Source: DSCS01 sp035391585 (lineage in GTDB: Bacteria > Macinerneyibacteriota > Macinerneyibacteria > Macinerneyibacteriales > DSCS01). Taken from it: a DNA stretch of 64,000 nucleotides. Location of the stretch: NCBI GenBank assembly GCA_964574875.1, contig CAZNOX010000001.1:62001-126000 (forward strand), in the 5' to 3' direction. Shown piece after piece: positions 8,972-17,531 of this stretch. A model generated the notes under the pieces. The model was not told the origin of the DNA. It was given only the letters and a program-made list of their open reading frames with translations, and did not search any database. Both the position numbers and the translations under genes were made by a program. The stretch's first letter is position 1, and the number at the start of each line of letters is the position of its first letter.

Positions 8972-10165
8972 TCACGGATTCTCCAGCAGGACATTGATGC
9001 CGGGCAATCCGTTCCCTTCCAATAATTTCAACGATGCGCCGCCGCCTGTGGACATATGGCCGACTTCATCGCCCACGCCCAGCGCCCTTAAAGCGCGTAC
9101 GGAGTCTCCTCCACCGACGACTGTGTAGGCTCCGCTTCGGCTTACTTCCTCAGCAACCCGGTTCGTCCCTACAGCGTAATCGGGTATCTCGAAGATCCCC
9201 ATGGGCCCGTTCCAGACAATGGTTTTCGCTTTACGGATAAATTCCGAAAAGAGCCGGACGGTCTCCGGTCCGATATCCACGCCCATATATCCCGTTTCGA
9301 TTTGCCTACTATATATTTTTTCCCCGGGCCTGTCAACCGTTTTAACGATACAATGGTCAACGGGAAGGATAAAATCCTTATTCAGCCGGGCAGCTTCATC
9401 CAGGATGCGCCGGGCTGTGTCCAGGCGGTCTTCTTCCACACGGGACGACCCCACGTCAACCCCTTTGGCTTTCAGGAGTGTATAGGCCATGGCTCCGCCG
9501 ATGAGAAACTGGTCCGCTACGGGAAGCAGATGCTCCAGCACCTTGATCTTATCACTGACCTTGGAACCGCCCATGATCACCGTGTAGGGTTTTTCAGGGT
9601 CTTTCAGGACTTTGCAGAACGCTTTGAGCTCCTTTTCCACGAGGAACCCGATCCCTCTCTCCTCAAAATAAGCCGGAAGAGAGTAGACGGAGAGATGTTT
9701 CCGATGGGAAGCTCCGAAGGCATCGTTGATGTAGATATCAGCTGTCCCGGCGAGAAAGGCCGCCAGGTTGTCGTCTCCTTTGGTCTCCCCGGGGAAAAAA
9801 CGCAGGTTTTCCGTCATGAGGATCCTGTTTTCAGAGGCTTTCCACGTGTGCGGGTCTTCTTTACTCAAGTCGAAAGGCAGGACCATGACCTCTTCATCAA
9901 GGAGGCGTCCCAGCTCACGGGCCACGGGCCTGATGCTGAACTCTTCCTCGTATCCCTGGGGACGGCCCAGGTGGCTGGCGATGATGAGTTTCCCGCCGCG
10001 GTCGAGGATATAACGGATGGTGGGGATCGTCGATTCGATACGCGTGTTGTCCGCCACCTCTCTCCTGTCCATGGGACAGTTGAAATCCACCCTGACAAAA
10101 GCCCGTTTCCCCTGAAAGTCGAAATCCGGCAGGGTCCTGATATGATCCAGTATTTTTTTGATCAT
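8972..10165 (-). CDS. pgk: Phosphoglycerate kinase
   Basis: The product has 397 residues, the normal length. It catalyses transfer of phosphate from 1,3-bisphosphoglycerate to ADP. Visible motifs are 'RVDFNCPMD' near residue 25, 'ASHLGRPQG', 'GGSKVSDKI' and the nucleotide-binding C-terminal 'STGGGASLKLLEG'. I place the start at ATG 10165, which overlaps the gap stop codon as ATGA. A longer in-frame extension runs back into gap and has no family support. It is coupled to gap and upstream of secG. Confidence 0.97.
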   Translation of the reverse strand: MIKKILDHIRTLPDFDFQGKRAFVRVDFNCPMDRREVADNTRIESTIPTIRYILDRGGKLIIASHLGRPQGYEEEFSIRPVARELGRLLDEEVMVLPFDLSKEDPHTWKASENRILMTENLRFFPGETKGDDNLAAFLAGTADIYINDAFGASHRKHLSVYSLPAYFEERGIGFLVEKELKAFCKVLKDPEKPYTVIMGGSKVSDKIKVLEHLLPVADQFLIGGAMAYTLLKAKGVDVGSSRVEEDRLDTARRILDEAARLNKDFILPVDHCIVKTVDRPGEKIYSRQIETGYMGVDIGPETVRLFSEFIRKAKTIVWNGPMGIFEIPDYAVGTNRVAEEVSRSGAYTVVGGGDSVRALRALGVGDEVGHMSTGGGASLKLLEGNGLPGINVLLENP

Positions 10166-11172
10166 TTCATCCCCTGCCCGTTGAGATAACGCAGGAGGTC
10201 CACCACACGGGAGGAGTATCCCCATTCATTATCATACCAGGAGAGGACTTTCACCAGGGTCCCGTCTATGACAGAGGTGCTCAGGGCATCGAAATTGGAT
10301 GAAAAATCGGCATGGTTGAAATCCACAGAGACCACAGGGTCTTCGGTATACTGAAGGATCCCTTTGAGGGTTGTCTCAGACGCTTCCTTCATCGTCTTGT
10401 TGATCTCCTCAGCTGTGGTCTTTTTTTCCGTCTCCACAGTCAGATCCACCAGCGAGACGTTGGGGGTGGGGACACGGATGGCCATCCCGTCCAGCTTCCC
10501 CTTGAGGCGCGGGATGACTTCAGAGATGGCTTTGGCCGCCCCCGTGGTGGTGGGGATCATGGAGACTGCAGCCGCCCGGGCTCTCCGAAAATCCTTATGG
10601 GGAGCATCCTGGAGACGCTGGTCTGATGTGTAGGCGTGGATGGTTGTCATGAGGCCCCGCTTGATCCCGAAATGGTCATCCAGAACTTTGGCCACCGGGG
10701 CCAGGCAATTGGTGGTGCAGGAGGCATTGGAAAAGATCCGGTGTTCGGGTCTGGCTTCCGTGTGGTTGACTCCCATGACCACGGTGACATCAGGGTTTTT
10801 CGCAGGGGCTGAGATGATCACCCTTTGAGCGCCTGCTTTGAGATGAAGCTCCGCTTTGTCCCTCTCCCGATAATGGCCTGAACACTCGAGGACAGTGTTG
10901 ATATTGAGTGATTTCCAGGGGAGAAGCGAGGCGTCTTTCTGTGAGAAGACCTGTATCCTCTTGCCGTCCACGATCAAAAAATCCCCTTCTGCAGAGACTG
11001 TTCCCGTATAGCGCCCATGGACCGAATCATACTTGAGCAAATACGCCAGAACTTCGGGTTCCGTCAGGTCATTGACCGCGACCACGTCAATATCAGGATA
11101 CTTCTCCATGATACGTCTGAAGACAAGCCTTCCGATACGGCCAAACCCGTTGACAGCCACTCTGATTCCCAT
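10162..11172 (-). CDS. gap: Glyceraldehyde-3-phosphate dehydrogenase, type I
   Basis: This 336-residue enzyme of glycolysis begins with the NAD-binding 'AVNGFGRIGRLVFR' and contains the active-site 'SNASCTTNCLAPVAKVL' (catalytic Cys), 'HAYTSDQ' and the C-terminal 'WYDNEWGYSSRVVDL'. The start at ATG 11172 follows a strong AGGAGG; the in-frame extension upstream overlaps the metallo-hydrolase end and is not used. Its leader shares a 19-base block with the leader of the aminotransferase gene at 20677-21756. Confidence 0.97.
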   Translation of the reverse strand: MGIRVAVNGFGRIGRLVFRRIMEKYPDIDVVAVNDLTEPEVLAYLLKYDSVHGRYTGTVSAEGDFLIVDGKRIQVFSQKDASLLPWKSLNINTVLECSGHYRERDKAELHLKAGAQRVIISAPAKNPDVTVVMGVNHTEARPEHRIFSNASCTTNCLAPVAKVLDDHFGIKRGLMTTIHAYTSDQRLQDAPHKDFRRARAAAVSMIPTTTGAAKAISEVIPRLKGKLDGMAIRVPTPNVSLVDLTVETEKKTTAEEINKTMKEASETTLKGILQYTEDPVVSVDFNHADFSSNFDALSTSVIDGTLVKVLSWYDNEWGYSSRVVDLLRYLNGQGMK

Positions 11173-11185
11173 GAAAACCTCCTTG

Positions 11186-11809
11186 TTAACTCCCGAATAA
11201 TCTATCCAACATCTCAAACTGGTCTTTCAGAATAAAGGACGGCCCGTGGCCCGGATAACACCTGAGCTCGGGATCCAGCGTTCTCAGCCGCTTCAGAGAA
11301 CCCATCAGGGCCTTCTCGTCCCCTCCCGGCAAGTCTGTCCTCCCCCATCCGCCGTTAAACAGCGTATCCCCGGTAAAGAGGACACCCCTCCTGTCATCCA
11401 GAAGAGAGACGGATCCCGGAGTATGGCCCGGAGTATGGAGGACAGTGAGGCAGGATTCCCCTTCCCCCACAAGGCTCCCTTCAGCCAGGGTCACATCGGC
11501 CTCAGGGGAGACAAGGGACACTCCCATAAAGAAGGAGAGGTTTTTTTCAGGATCGGTGAGCATGGGGGCATCGTCCTTATGAATATGGATGATCCCGTCA
11601 TGGTTCTCTTTGATCCCCCTGTTGCCCCCGATATGATCGGCATGTCCGTGTGTATTGATGATCAGGCAGGATGTGAAGCGCTCTGAGGTGATCTTTTTTT
11701 CCAGGGCAGGATCGGGAAAACCGGGATCGATGATGAGAAGAAGCCCTTTATCCCGGATCAGATAGCCCGATGTCTGAACGGGCCCCAGCTGAAAAGAAGA
11801 GAGCGTCAT
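11186..11809 (-). CDS. Metallo-beta-lactamase fold hydrolase (glyoxalase II-like)
   Basis: The 207-residue protein carries the zinc-binding 'THGHADHIGG' (around residue 54), the later His in 'HTPGHTPGSVSL', the bridging Asp in 'FTGDTLF' and a final 'YPGHG'. These are the metal ligands of the glyoxalase II/MBL-fold hydrolase family. The substrate is unknown; thioester or sulfur compounds are typical. The start overlaps the pseudouridine synthase stop by four bases, and gap begins 13 bases downstream, so it is co-transcribed with both. Confidence 0.88.
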   Translation of the reverse strand: MTLSSFQLGPVQTSGYLIRDKGLLLIIDPGFPDPALEKKITSERFTSCLIINTHGHADHIGGNRGIKENHDGIIHIHKDDAPMLTDPEKNLSFFMGVSLVSPEADVTLAEGSLVGEGESCLTVLHTPGHTPGSVSLLDDRRGVLFTGDTLFNGGWGRTDLPGGDEKALMGSLKRLRTLDPELRCYPGHGPSFILKDQFEMLDRLFGS

Positions 11810-12504
11810 GACGTCTCCTCCCGGGAAAGAGCATCCATCTCCGCAGGGCTCAGGGGAGTGATCTCCCCTTCTCTGAGGTCTCCGAGTCTCACGGCTCCGT
11901 AACGGATCCGTTTGAGCTTCAGCACAGTCCCGCCCAGACTCTTCACCATTCTCCGGATCTCACGCTTCCTCCCCGTATGAAGATGGAAGAGATACTTTTT
12001 ATCCCTGAGGATCTCCACGGCATCACAGAGAAGTGTCTCCCCCTCATCCACGATCCCCTGGCAGAGACGGGCTGTCTCAGGGATGGACAGCTCTCTGTCC
12101 AGGGTGACTTCATAGCTCCGGGAGACTTCAAAACTGGGGTGGCTGTAATGCTGGACAAGGGCCCCGTCATTGGTGAGGATAAGCAGCCCCTCGCTCTCTT
12201 TATCCAGGCGGCCGATATAACGCAGATAGGAATAATCGTCGCCCAGGTAGTCGTAGATGGTCGTGTTGTGCTTGTCGCTGTGTGAACAGACATAACCCGG
12301 CGGTTTATAAAACTTATAATAGGCTTTGTGCAGAGGGGTGAGTTCTTCCCCATCCACGCAGATCTTCTCATCGCCACTGACAAGACAGGGGTGTTCTGTG
12401 ACACGGGCCCCGTTCACCGTGACCTTCCCCTGAGCGATGAGGTCATCGGCCCGGCGGCGTGAGCAATATCCTGTTTCAGCGATATATTTCGATAATCGTT
12501 TCAT
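11806..12504 (-). CDS. RsuA/RluB-family pseudouridine synthase
   Basis: The 232-residue protein begins with an S4 RNA-binding domain ('MKRLSKYIAETGYCSRRRAD', 1-60). The catalytic domain has 'YIGRLDKESEGLLILTNDG', whose Asp is the nucleophile. The later motifs 'RSYEVTL' and 'GRKREIRRM' also fit the RsuA/RluB/RluE/RluF group, which modifies uridines in rRNA. Which rRNA site cannot be told. It overlaps scpB by four bases; the scpA-scpB-rluB order is common in bacteria, supporting an RluB-like role in 23S rRNA. Confidence 0.9.
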   Translation of the reverse strand: MKRLSKYIAETGYCSRRRADDLIAQGKVTVNGARVTEHPCLVSGDEKICVDGEELTPLHKAYYKFYKPPGYVCSHSDKHNTTIYDYLGDDYSYLRYIGRLDKESEGLLILTNDGALVQHYSHPSFEVSRSYEVTLDRELSIPETARLCQGIVDEGETLLCDAVEILRDKKYLFHLHTGRKREIRRMVKSLGGTVLKLKRIRYGAVRLGDLREGEITPLSPAEMDALSREETS

Positions 12505-13037
12505 TCTATCATCTTTTTCACGTCACTGATCTCGGGAAGCTCTTCCAGAGAGTTCATCCCGAAATACTCGAGGAATTTCCCCGTCGTCCCGTAGAGAAGA
12601 GGCCGCCCCGGTGTCTCTTTCTGCCCCATGACCTTGATCAGCTCAAGTTCCAGGAGCTTGTTCAGGATGTAAGAGACATTGACACTGCGGATCATCTCGA
12701 TCTCCACCCTGGTGACAGGTTGATTGTAGGCGATGATCGCCAAAGTCTCAAGGACTGATTTGGACAGCCGGAAAGTCTTTTTCATATTATAGAGCTCTTC
12801 GATATAGCGGCCGTACTCGGGGGATGTCCGGAACTCGAACCCGCCGTTGAGATGGAAGATCCGAAAGCCCCGCCTGTCACGCTCATACTCTTCATTCAGA
12901 GAGCGGACGGTCTCCTCCACGGCCTTCTCTTTGATCTCCTCCTCTCCGAGGATCTCCCGTATCCGTTTGGCAGGAAGGGGCTCCCGGGCCGAAAAGATCA
13001 AAGCTTCGATCACTGGTTTTGCGTCTTGTAGATCCAT
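12501..13037 (-). CDS. scpB: Segregation and condensation protein B
   Basis: The 178-residue protein is a tandem winged-helix SMC partner. Motifs include 'IEALIFSAREPLPAKRI' at the N-terminus, 'GGFEFRTSPEYGRYI' and 'LSKSVLETLAIIAYNQPVTRVEIEMIRSVN', the most conserved ScpB stretch. It acts with ScpA and SMC in chromosome compaction. The start overlaps the end of scpA by 28 bases. Confidence 0.95.
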   Translation of the reverse strand: MDLQDAKPVIEALIFSAREPLPAKRIREILGEEEIKEKAVEETVRSLNEEYERDRRGFRIFHLNGGFEFRTSPEYGRYIEELYNMKKTFRLSKSVLETLAIIAYNQPVTRVEIEMIRSVNVSYILNKLLELELIKVMGQKETPGRPLLYGTTGKFLEYFGMNSLEELPEISDVKKMIE

Positions 13038-13732
13038 ATTTCTCCAAACACCTCGTTCTGCATGATTTTTATCTCTTTCAGACGGGCCAGCTCTAAAACA
13101 GCCAGCACATAGACCACCATCTCCAGTTTATTGCGCGAGGCCCTGATCAGCTCACTCACGCGGAGAGGCTCATCACCCAGGATCCATTCCTGGATGGCCC
13201 GGATCTTGTCCTCCACTTTATAATCCTCTTTGACCACCTCGTGAAACGAGACATTGTTCACACGCTCCATGAGGTCATGAAAGGCATCCAGCAATTCATA
13301 GAAAGAGGTATCAAAGAGAAGCTCCCTGCTCACATACATGGCCATCTCTTTGCTCACATCACGACGGTAAGTCTCGGCCATGGCGGCTTCCTTCACTTCA
13401 AGGAGTTCGGCGATCTTTTTGAAGGTCTTGTACTCCACCAGCTGATTGATCAGGAGGCGCCTGGGATCTTCCACATCGATATCATCCTCGGAGACTGTCT
13501 CTGCGGGAAGAAGCATCTTGGATTTGATATACATGAGCGTCGCTGCCATGACCATGAACTCCGTGGCGATATCCATATCCATCTGGGCCATCAGATCCAG
13601 GTAGGCGATGTACTGGGCTGTGATGACAGAGATCCTGATATCGTAGATATCCATCTTGTTCTCCTTGATCAGGTAGAGAAGGAGGTCCAGAGGCCCTTCA
13701 AAGACCTCAAGTTTGATATTCAGCTTATCCAT
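13010..13732 (-). CDS. scpA: Segregation and condensation protein A
   Basis: ScpA is the kleisin subunit bridging the SMC heads. The N-terminal 'VFEGPLDLLLYLIKENKMDIYDI' and 'MVMAATLMYIKSKMLLP' are diagnostic, and the C-terminal winged helix ends near 'VLELARLKEI'. I use ATG 13732 (240 residues) because it gives the usual ScpA N-terminus; an in-frame start at 13765 adds 11 residues inside the receiver gene. Neither has a clear Shine-Dalgarno site, so translation is probably coupled to the receiver gene, whose stop overlaps by 8 bases. Confidence 0.93.
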   Translation of the reverse strand: MDKLNIKLEVFEGPLDLLLYLIKENKMDIYDIRISVITAQYIAYLDLMAQMDMDIATEFMVMAATLMYIKSKMLLPAETVSEDDIDVEDPRRLLINQLVEYKTFKKIAELLEVKEAAMAETYRRDVSKEMAMYVSRELLFDTSFYELLDAFHDLMERVNNVSFHEVVKEDYKVEDKIRAIQEWILGDEPLRVSELIRASRNKLEMVVYVLAVLELARLKEIKIMQNEVFGEIWIYKTQNQ

Positions 13733-14072
13733 GGTTCTGGAGGATATCCAGGATATCCCTGACATTGAAGGGCTTATGGAGGACTTTTTTGAAAAGAGTC
13801 AGGTCCCCGGCATCAAAGTGCGATTCGGGCCAGCCTGACATGAGATAAGCTTCTGTATCTGTTCCCGCGTTGCGCACTTCTTTGATAAAGGTGATGCCGT
13901 CCTCTTCAGCGAGAGAGTAGTCGACAAAGATCATGTCATACCCTTCTCCGGCAAGAAGCCGGCGGGCCTCGCTGCATGAACGGGCCACGTCACAGAAGGC
14001 CTCGCCCATTTCACAGATATCCCTGAACAGGTCTCCGATGAAGGCTTCATCATCTACGATCAGAACTCTCAT
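13725..14072 (-). CDS. Stand-alone receiver-domain response regulator
   Basis: This CheY-like single-domain protein has 115 residues. It has the acidic pocket 'LIVDDEA', phospho-acceptor Asp51 in 'MIFVDYSLAEEDG', the Thr/Ser position near 'YLMSGWP' and the Lys in 'VLHKPFN'. No output domain is attached. It overlaps ispF by four bases and scpA by eight, so it is translated with housekeeping genes. The cognate kinase is unknown; the hybrid kinases in this window are candidates only by proximity. Confidence 0.9.
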   Translation of the reverse strand: MRVLIVDDEAFIGDLFRDICEMGEAFCDVARSCSEARRLLAGEGYDMIFVDYSLAEEDGITFIKEVRNAGTDTEAYLMSGWPESHFDAGDLTLFKKVLHKPFNVRDILDILQNHG

Positions 14073-14548
14073 GTATCCCCCCTTGTGATGAGAACGGACG
14101 CCAGAACAGCGATTCCCTCTCCTCTTCCGATAAACCCCATCCCTTCATTGGTTTTTCCCTTGACGGAGACCGCCGAAGGGTTCATGCGGCAAAGCGCAGC
14201 GATCCTTTCCCGGATCCGGGCCTTGTAGGGAGCGATCTTCGGTTCTTCAGCGAGAATCACAAGATCGATGTTCTCCACAGCCCAGGACGGGGCGATCATC
14301 TCCATGACCCTTTCCAGAAGCGTTGTGCTGTCGCAGCCCTGATAAGAGGCCCGGGTGTCAGGAAAGTGCTCTCCGATATCACCTTTCCCCGCTGCTCCGA
14401 GAAGAGCGTCGATGAGCGCATGGATCACCGCATCAGCATCGGAGTGTCCGTCCAGGGCACGGTGAAAAGGGATAAAGACTCCTCCCAGAACCACTCCGTC
14501 TCCCTCTTTAAAACGATGCGAATCATATCCCAGTCCGACCCTCGTCAT
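14069..14548 (-). CDS. ispF: 2-C-methyl-D-erythritol 2,4-cyclodiphosphate synthase
   Basis: IspF performs the fifth step of the MEP isoprenoid pathway. The 159-residue protein shows the metal-binding 'GLGYDSHRF', 'GHSDADAVIHALIDALLGAA' with 'GDIGEHFPD', and C-terminal 'KGKTNEGMGFIGRGEGIA'. Start at ATG 14548, overlapping the ispD stop as ATGA with GGAG just upstream. An in-frame extension to 14581 lies within ispD and is not used. Confidence 0.96.
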   Translation of the reverse strand: MTRVGLGYDSHRFKEGDGVVLGGVFIPFHRALDGHSDADAVIHALIDALLGAAGKGDIGEHFPDTRASYQGCDSTTLLERVMEMIAPSWAVENIDLVILAEEPKIAPYKARIRERIAALCRMNPSAVSVKGKTNEGMGFIGRGEGIAVLASVLITRGDT

Positions 14549-15234
14549 AGCTCCTTCGCTTCTCTTATCTTTTCCGCCCACAGCAGATCGGCAGGCGTTG
14601 TGATCTTGATGTTGGTCTCCTCCCCAAGTATAGTAAAGACAGGGCGGCTTTTCAATTCAAAAAGGAGGGAATCATCACTGACATCACGGCCCCGGTATTC
14701 TCTGTGAAGATCCCTCAGGAGAGCCATATGGAAAAACTGAGGTGTCTGGACCCGTTTCAGGCGGTTCCGATCCAGTGTCCGGGTCACATACCCGTTATCC
14801 ACTTCTTTGACCGTATCTGTCACAGGGATAACAGGGATGACAGCGTCATGGGTTCTGAGGGACTCCAGGCCCCTTTCCAGCAGAGAGGCCCCGGCAAGGG
14901 GACGGACAGCGTCATGGATGATGATATAATCCTGCTCAGGCATGGCCTCCAGGGCTCTGCGGACAGTCTCCTGCCTTGTGTCTCCCGCCGGTGTGAGATT
15001 CACATCCGATTCAAGCCCCCATTCTCTCAGAAGTGAAGCGGCATGATCCCACTCCTCTTCGGGAAGCCCTGCATAGAGGAGGCCGCACCACCCGGTATCC
15101 CTGAAGAGAGTCAGGGAACGGATGAGCAGAGGGACCCCCCCCAGGGGAAGAAACTGCTTTTTCACAGGCCCGCCGAACCGTTCTCCCCGTCCTCCTGCGA
15201 CCACAAGAGCCGCAATGCGTTTGGCAGCAGCCAT
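14545..15234 (-). CDS. ispD: 2-C-methyl-D-erythritol 4-phosphate cytidylyltransferase
   Basis: IspD activates MEP with CTP. The 229-residue protein has the nucleotide-binding 'ALVVAGGRGERFGG' with 'KKQFLPLGG', then 'IIIHDAVRPL', 'DTVKEV', and 'RNRLKRVQTPQFF', all family signatures. Its ATG shares a base with the radA stop (TGATG). ispD and ispF as separate adjacent genes are common; some bacteria fuse them. Confidence 0.96.
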   Translation of the reverse strand: MAAAKRIAALVVAGGRGERFGGPVKKQFLPLGGVPLLIRSLTLFRDTGWCGLLYAGLPEEEWDHAASLLREWGLESDVNLTPAGDTRQETVRRALEAMPEQDYIIIHDAVRPLAGASLLERGLESLRTHDAVIPVIPVTDTVKEVDNGYVTRTLDRNRLKRVQTPQFFHMALLRDLHREYRGRDVSDDSLLFELKSRPVFTILGEETNIKITTPADLLWAEKIREAKEL

Positions 15235-16586
15235 CAGGGAAAGGCCTTTCCTGCTGCTTCGTGGATGGTGGCACAGGGAATGATCTCCAGCCCCTTTTTT
15301 TTCAGGTTTTCAGCTGCACCCGGGACGAAGGCCCGTTTGAATCCCAGTTTGGCCGCCTCCTCCACCCTCCGTTCCAGAAAGGGAATATTCCGGATCTCTC
15401 CGGAAAGGCCCACCTCTCCCATGAAGAGGTCCCGCCTGTCGAGTTCCCTGTTTTTGAGGGTCGAGAGGATCGCCATGGCCACAGCCAGCCCCACAGAGGG
15501 CTCCTGGGCTCGAAACCCTCCCACAATATTGAGGAAGACATCCTGCTGGCCCATATGAAAATTAAGACGCTTCTCCAGGACCGCCAGGATAATATTCATC
15601 ATCCGGGTATCGATACCGTTGGCCACGCGCTGGGGCATGGCATAGACAGAACGGGAGGTCAGCGCCTGTATCTCAAGAAAGATGGGCCGGATCCCTTCCA
15701 TGACCGATCCCATGACACTGCCGGAAAGAAAAGGGCTCTCTTCAATAAAAAAGGAGGAGGGATTCAGGACTTCACGCAGCCCCTCTTTCTCCATGGTGAA
15801 GACCCCGATCTCCTGAGTGGATCCGTACCGGTTTTTTTTCGCCCGGAGGATCCTCCAGAAATTTTTATCGTCCCCTTCCAGGAGAAGGACCACATCCACC
15901 ATATGCTCCATGAACATGGGCCCCGCCACATTTCCGGATTTGGTCACATGTCCGATGACCAAAATGGTCTTTCCGTGACGCTGGGCTGCTTCACGCAGGC
16001 GGAACATGGCATTTCTGATCTGCGAGACCGTTCCGGGGACGGCATCAAGGGCGGTATCATAGACCGTCTGAATGGAGTCGATGACAATGAGGTCTGTCTC
16101 CTGCGAGACGATCATGGCCAGGATCTCATCCAGCCTCTCTTCATTGGAGAGGAGGATATCCCGGCGGATCCCCAGCCTCTCCGCCCTGTCCCTGATCTGG
16201 ATACTGCTTTCTTCAGCGCTGAAATAGAGGATCAGACCCCCCTTCTCCTGCAATCCGTGACAGACCTGAAGGGTCAGGGTGGATTTCCCGATCCCCGGCC
16301 CTCCTGAAAGAAGGATGATGCTTTTAGGGAAGATCCCTCCTCCCGTGACCCGGTCGAATTCCCCGATCCCGGTCACCAGGCGGGCGGCTTTTCCCCCGGC
16401 TTCCACCATGTCAAGGGAGAGCACCGGCTGAGGCCCGGGGCCTTTCCTGGCAGAGGGCCTTGTTTTGACCTGGACCTCCTCTTCAAAGGAGTCCCAGGCT
16501 CCGCACTCGGGACAGCGCCCCATCCACCTGGGTGATGATTTTCCGCATTGGCTGCAGACAAAGACATGTTTTTCTTTTGAGGCCAT
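15234..16586 (-). CDS. radA: DNA repair protein RadA (Sms)
   Basis: The 450-residue protein has the N-terminal zinc finger 'CSQCGKSSPRWMGRCPECG', a RecA-like ATPase with Walker A 'GGPGIGKST' (about residue 94), the RadA-specific 'KNRYGSTQEIG', and a C-terminal Lon-like domain ending 'GLSGEIRN...'. RadA promotes branch migration in recombination. ATG 16586 is preferred over an in-frame TTG at 16592; the mlaD stop lies two bases upstream, so translation is probably coupled. Confidence 0.96.
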   Translation of the reverse strand: MASKEKHVFVCSQCGKSSPRWMGRCPECGAWDSFEEEVQVKTRPSARKGPGPQPVLSLDMVEAGGKAARLVTGIGEFDRVTGGGIFPKSIILLSGGPGIGKSTLTLQVCHGLQEKGGLILYFSAEESSIQIRDRAERLGIRRDILLSNEERLDEILAMIVSQETDLIVIDSIQTVYDTALDAVPGTVSQIRNAMFRLREAAQRHGKTILVIGHVTKSGNVAGPMFMEHMVDVVLLLEGDDKNFWRILRAKKNRYGSTQEIGVFTMEKEGLREVLNPSSFFIEESPFLSGSVMGSVMEGIRPIFLEIQALTSRSVYAMPQRVANGIDTRMMNIILAVLEKRLNFHMGQQDVFLNIVGGFRAQEPSVGLAVAMAILSTLKNRELDRRDLFMGEVGLSGEIRNIPFLERRVEEAAKLGFKRAFVPGAAENLKKKGLEIIPCATIHEAAGKAFP

Positions 16587-16588
16587 AA

Positions 16589-17515
16589 TCAAAACACCGA
16601 AAACTTGAAATATTTTCTCGGATTTTTCTTGATATCTTCGATGAGCTCTTTCAGCTCTTTTGACGCGTTGTTGATGTTCTCATAAAGCTCCTCGTCGCCC
16701 ATGAGCCGTCCCACATTCCCCTCTTTGTCGCGGACTTTCCTGTTGATCTCCGCCATGAGTGAAGAGAGTTCATCAAGGCTCCTGCTGAACTCATCAAGGT
16801 TGGTGATGATGGCATCGATCTTCGCCCCTTTTCCGGCAAACCCCTGTTCCAGTTCTCCGGTGACCTTCTCCATATGGGCAGCCACCCGGGGCAGAGACTT
16901 GGCGGACTGGTTCACAGCCGTGGTGGCCTCAAGGATGTTCTTCCTGTTCTCCCTGAGGATGGTGTCGGCTGTGGTCATGGCGTTGGTCACGCTCTCCAGG
17001 GCTCCCATGAAGACATCGATGCTGTCAGCGCTGATGAGCCGGCTCAGCTGAGACATGATCTGGTCCAGGTTGTTGGCGATCTCATTCCCCTTGACAAAGA
17101 GCTCTTCGGTACTCATGGGATCGATTCCCGCTACAGTACTGTTTTCCGGGAGGACGGGCTGAGCAATGCTTCCGGGAGAGATCTCCACATACTTTTCTCC
17201 CAGGAGCCCCAGAGTGTTGATATAGAACCGGGAATCTTCCCGAAGCCTGATATCTTCCCGGATCCACAATCTCACCATCACGTGGAGCGTTCCTTTCTGG
17301 TCGTAGACCATCTGGACATCGTCAACGGTTCCCACATTGACTCCCGCCAGCCGGACGGGGGCATTTTCCTCCAGCCCGTTTGTGAAATTGAAACTGACAA
17401 AGATGTTGTAGCCCCTGCTCAAGAACTTGAACTCTCCGAAAAGTAAAAATATGGCGAATAAGACGATGATCCCGCTGGCCACGAATATCCCCCATCTGAC
17501 CTCTTTGCTGGCCAT
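16589..17515 (-). CDS. MlaD-family (MCE domain) lipid-transport protein
   Basis: The 308-residue protein has one N-terminal membrane anchor (about 8-27), then an MCE/MlaD domain (about 36-120, with 'VRLAGVNVGTVDDV' and 'GLLGEKYVEI'). A long helical region (150-300) follows. In E. coli, MlaD forms a hexamer on MlaFE that carries phospholipid across the periplasm. The C-terminal helices are much longer than E. coli MlaD and may build a PqiB/YebT-like needle or coiled tube. It follows mlaF by 16 bases. Confidence 0.9.
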   Translation of the reverse strand: MASKEVRWGIFVASGIIVLFAIFLLFGEFKFLSRGYNIFVSFNFTNGLEENAPVRLAGVNVGTVDDVQMVYDQKGTLHVMVRLWIREDIRLREDSRFYINTLGLLGEKYVEISPGSIAQPVLPENSTVAGIDPMSTEELFVKGNEIANNLDQIMSQLSRLISADSIDVFMGALESVTNAMTTADTILRENRKNILEATTAVNQSAKSLPRVAAHMEKVTGELEQGFAGKGAKIDAIITNLDEFSRSLDELSSLMAEINRKVRDKEGNVGRLMGDEELYENINNASKELKELIEDIKKNPRKYFKFSVF

Positions 17516-17531
17516 TCGCCCTCCTTTCCTC

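Noticed and set aside
15261..16307. Long antisense open frame over radA
   Set aside because: It is a composition shadow of radA, with no recognisable motif or ribosome site.
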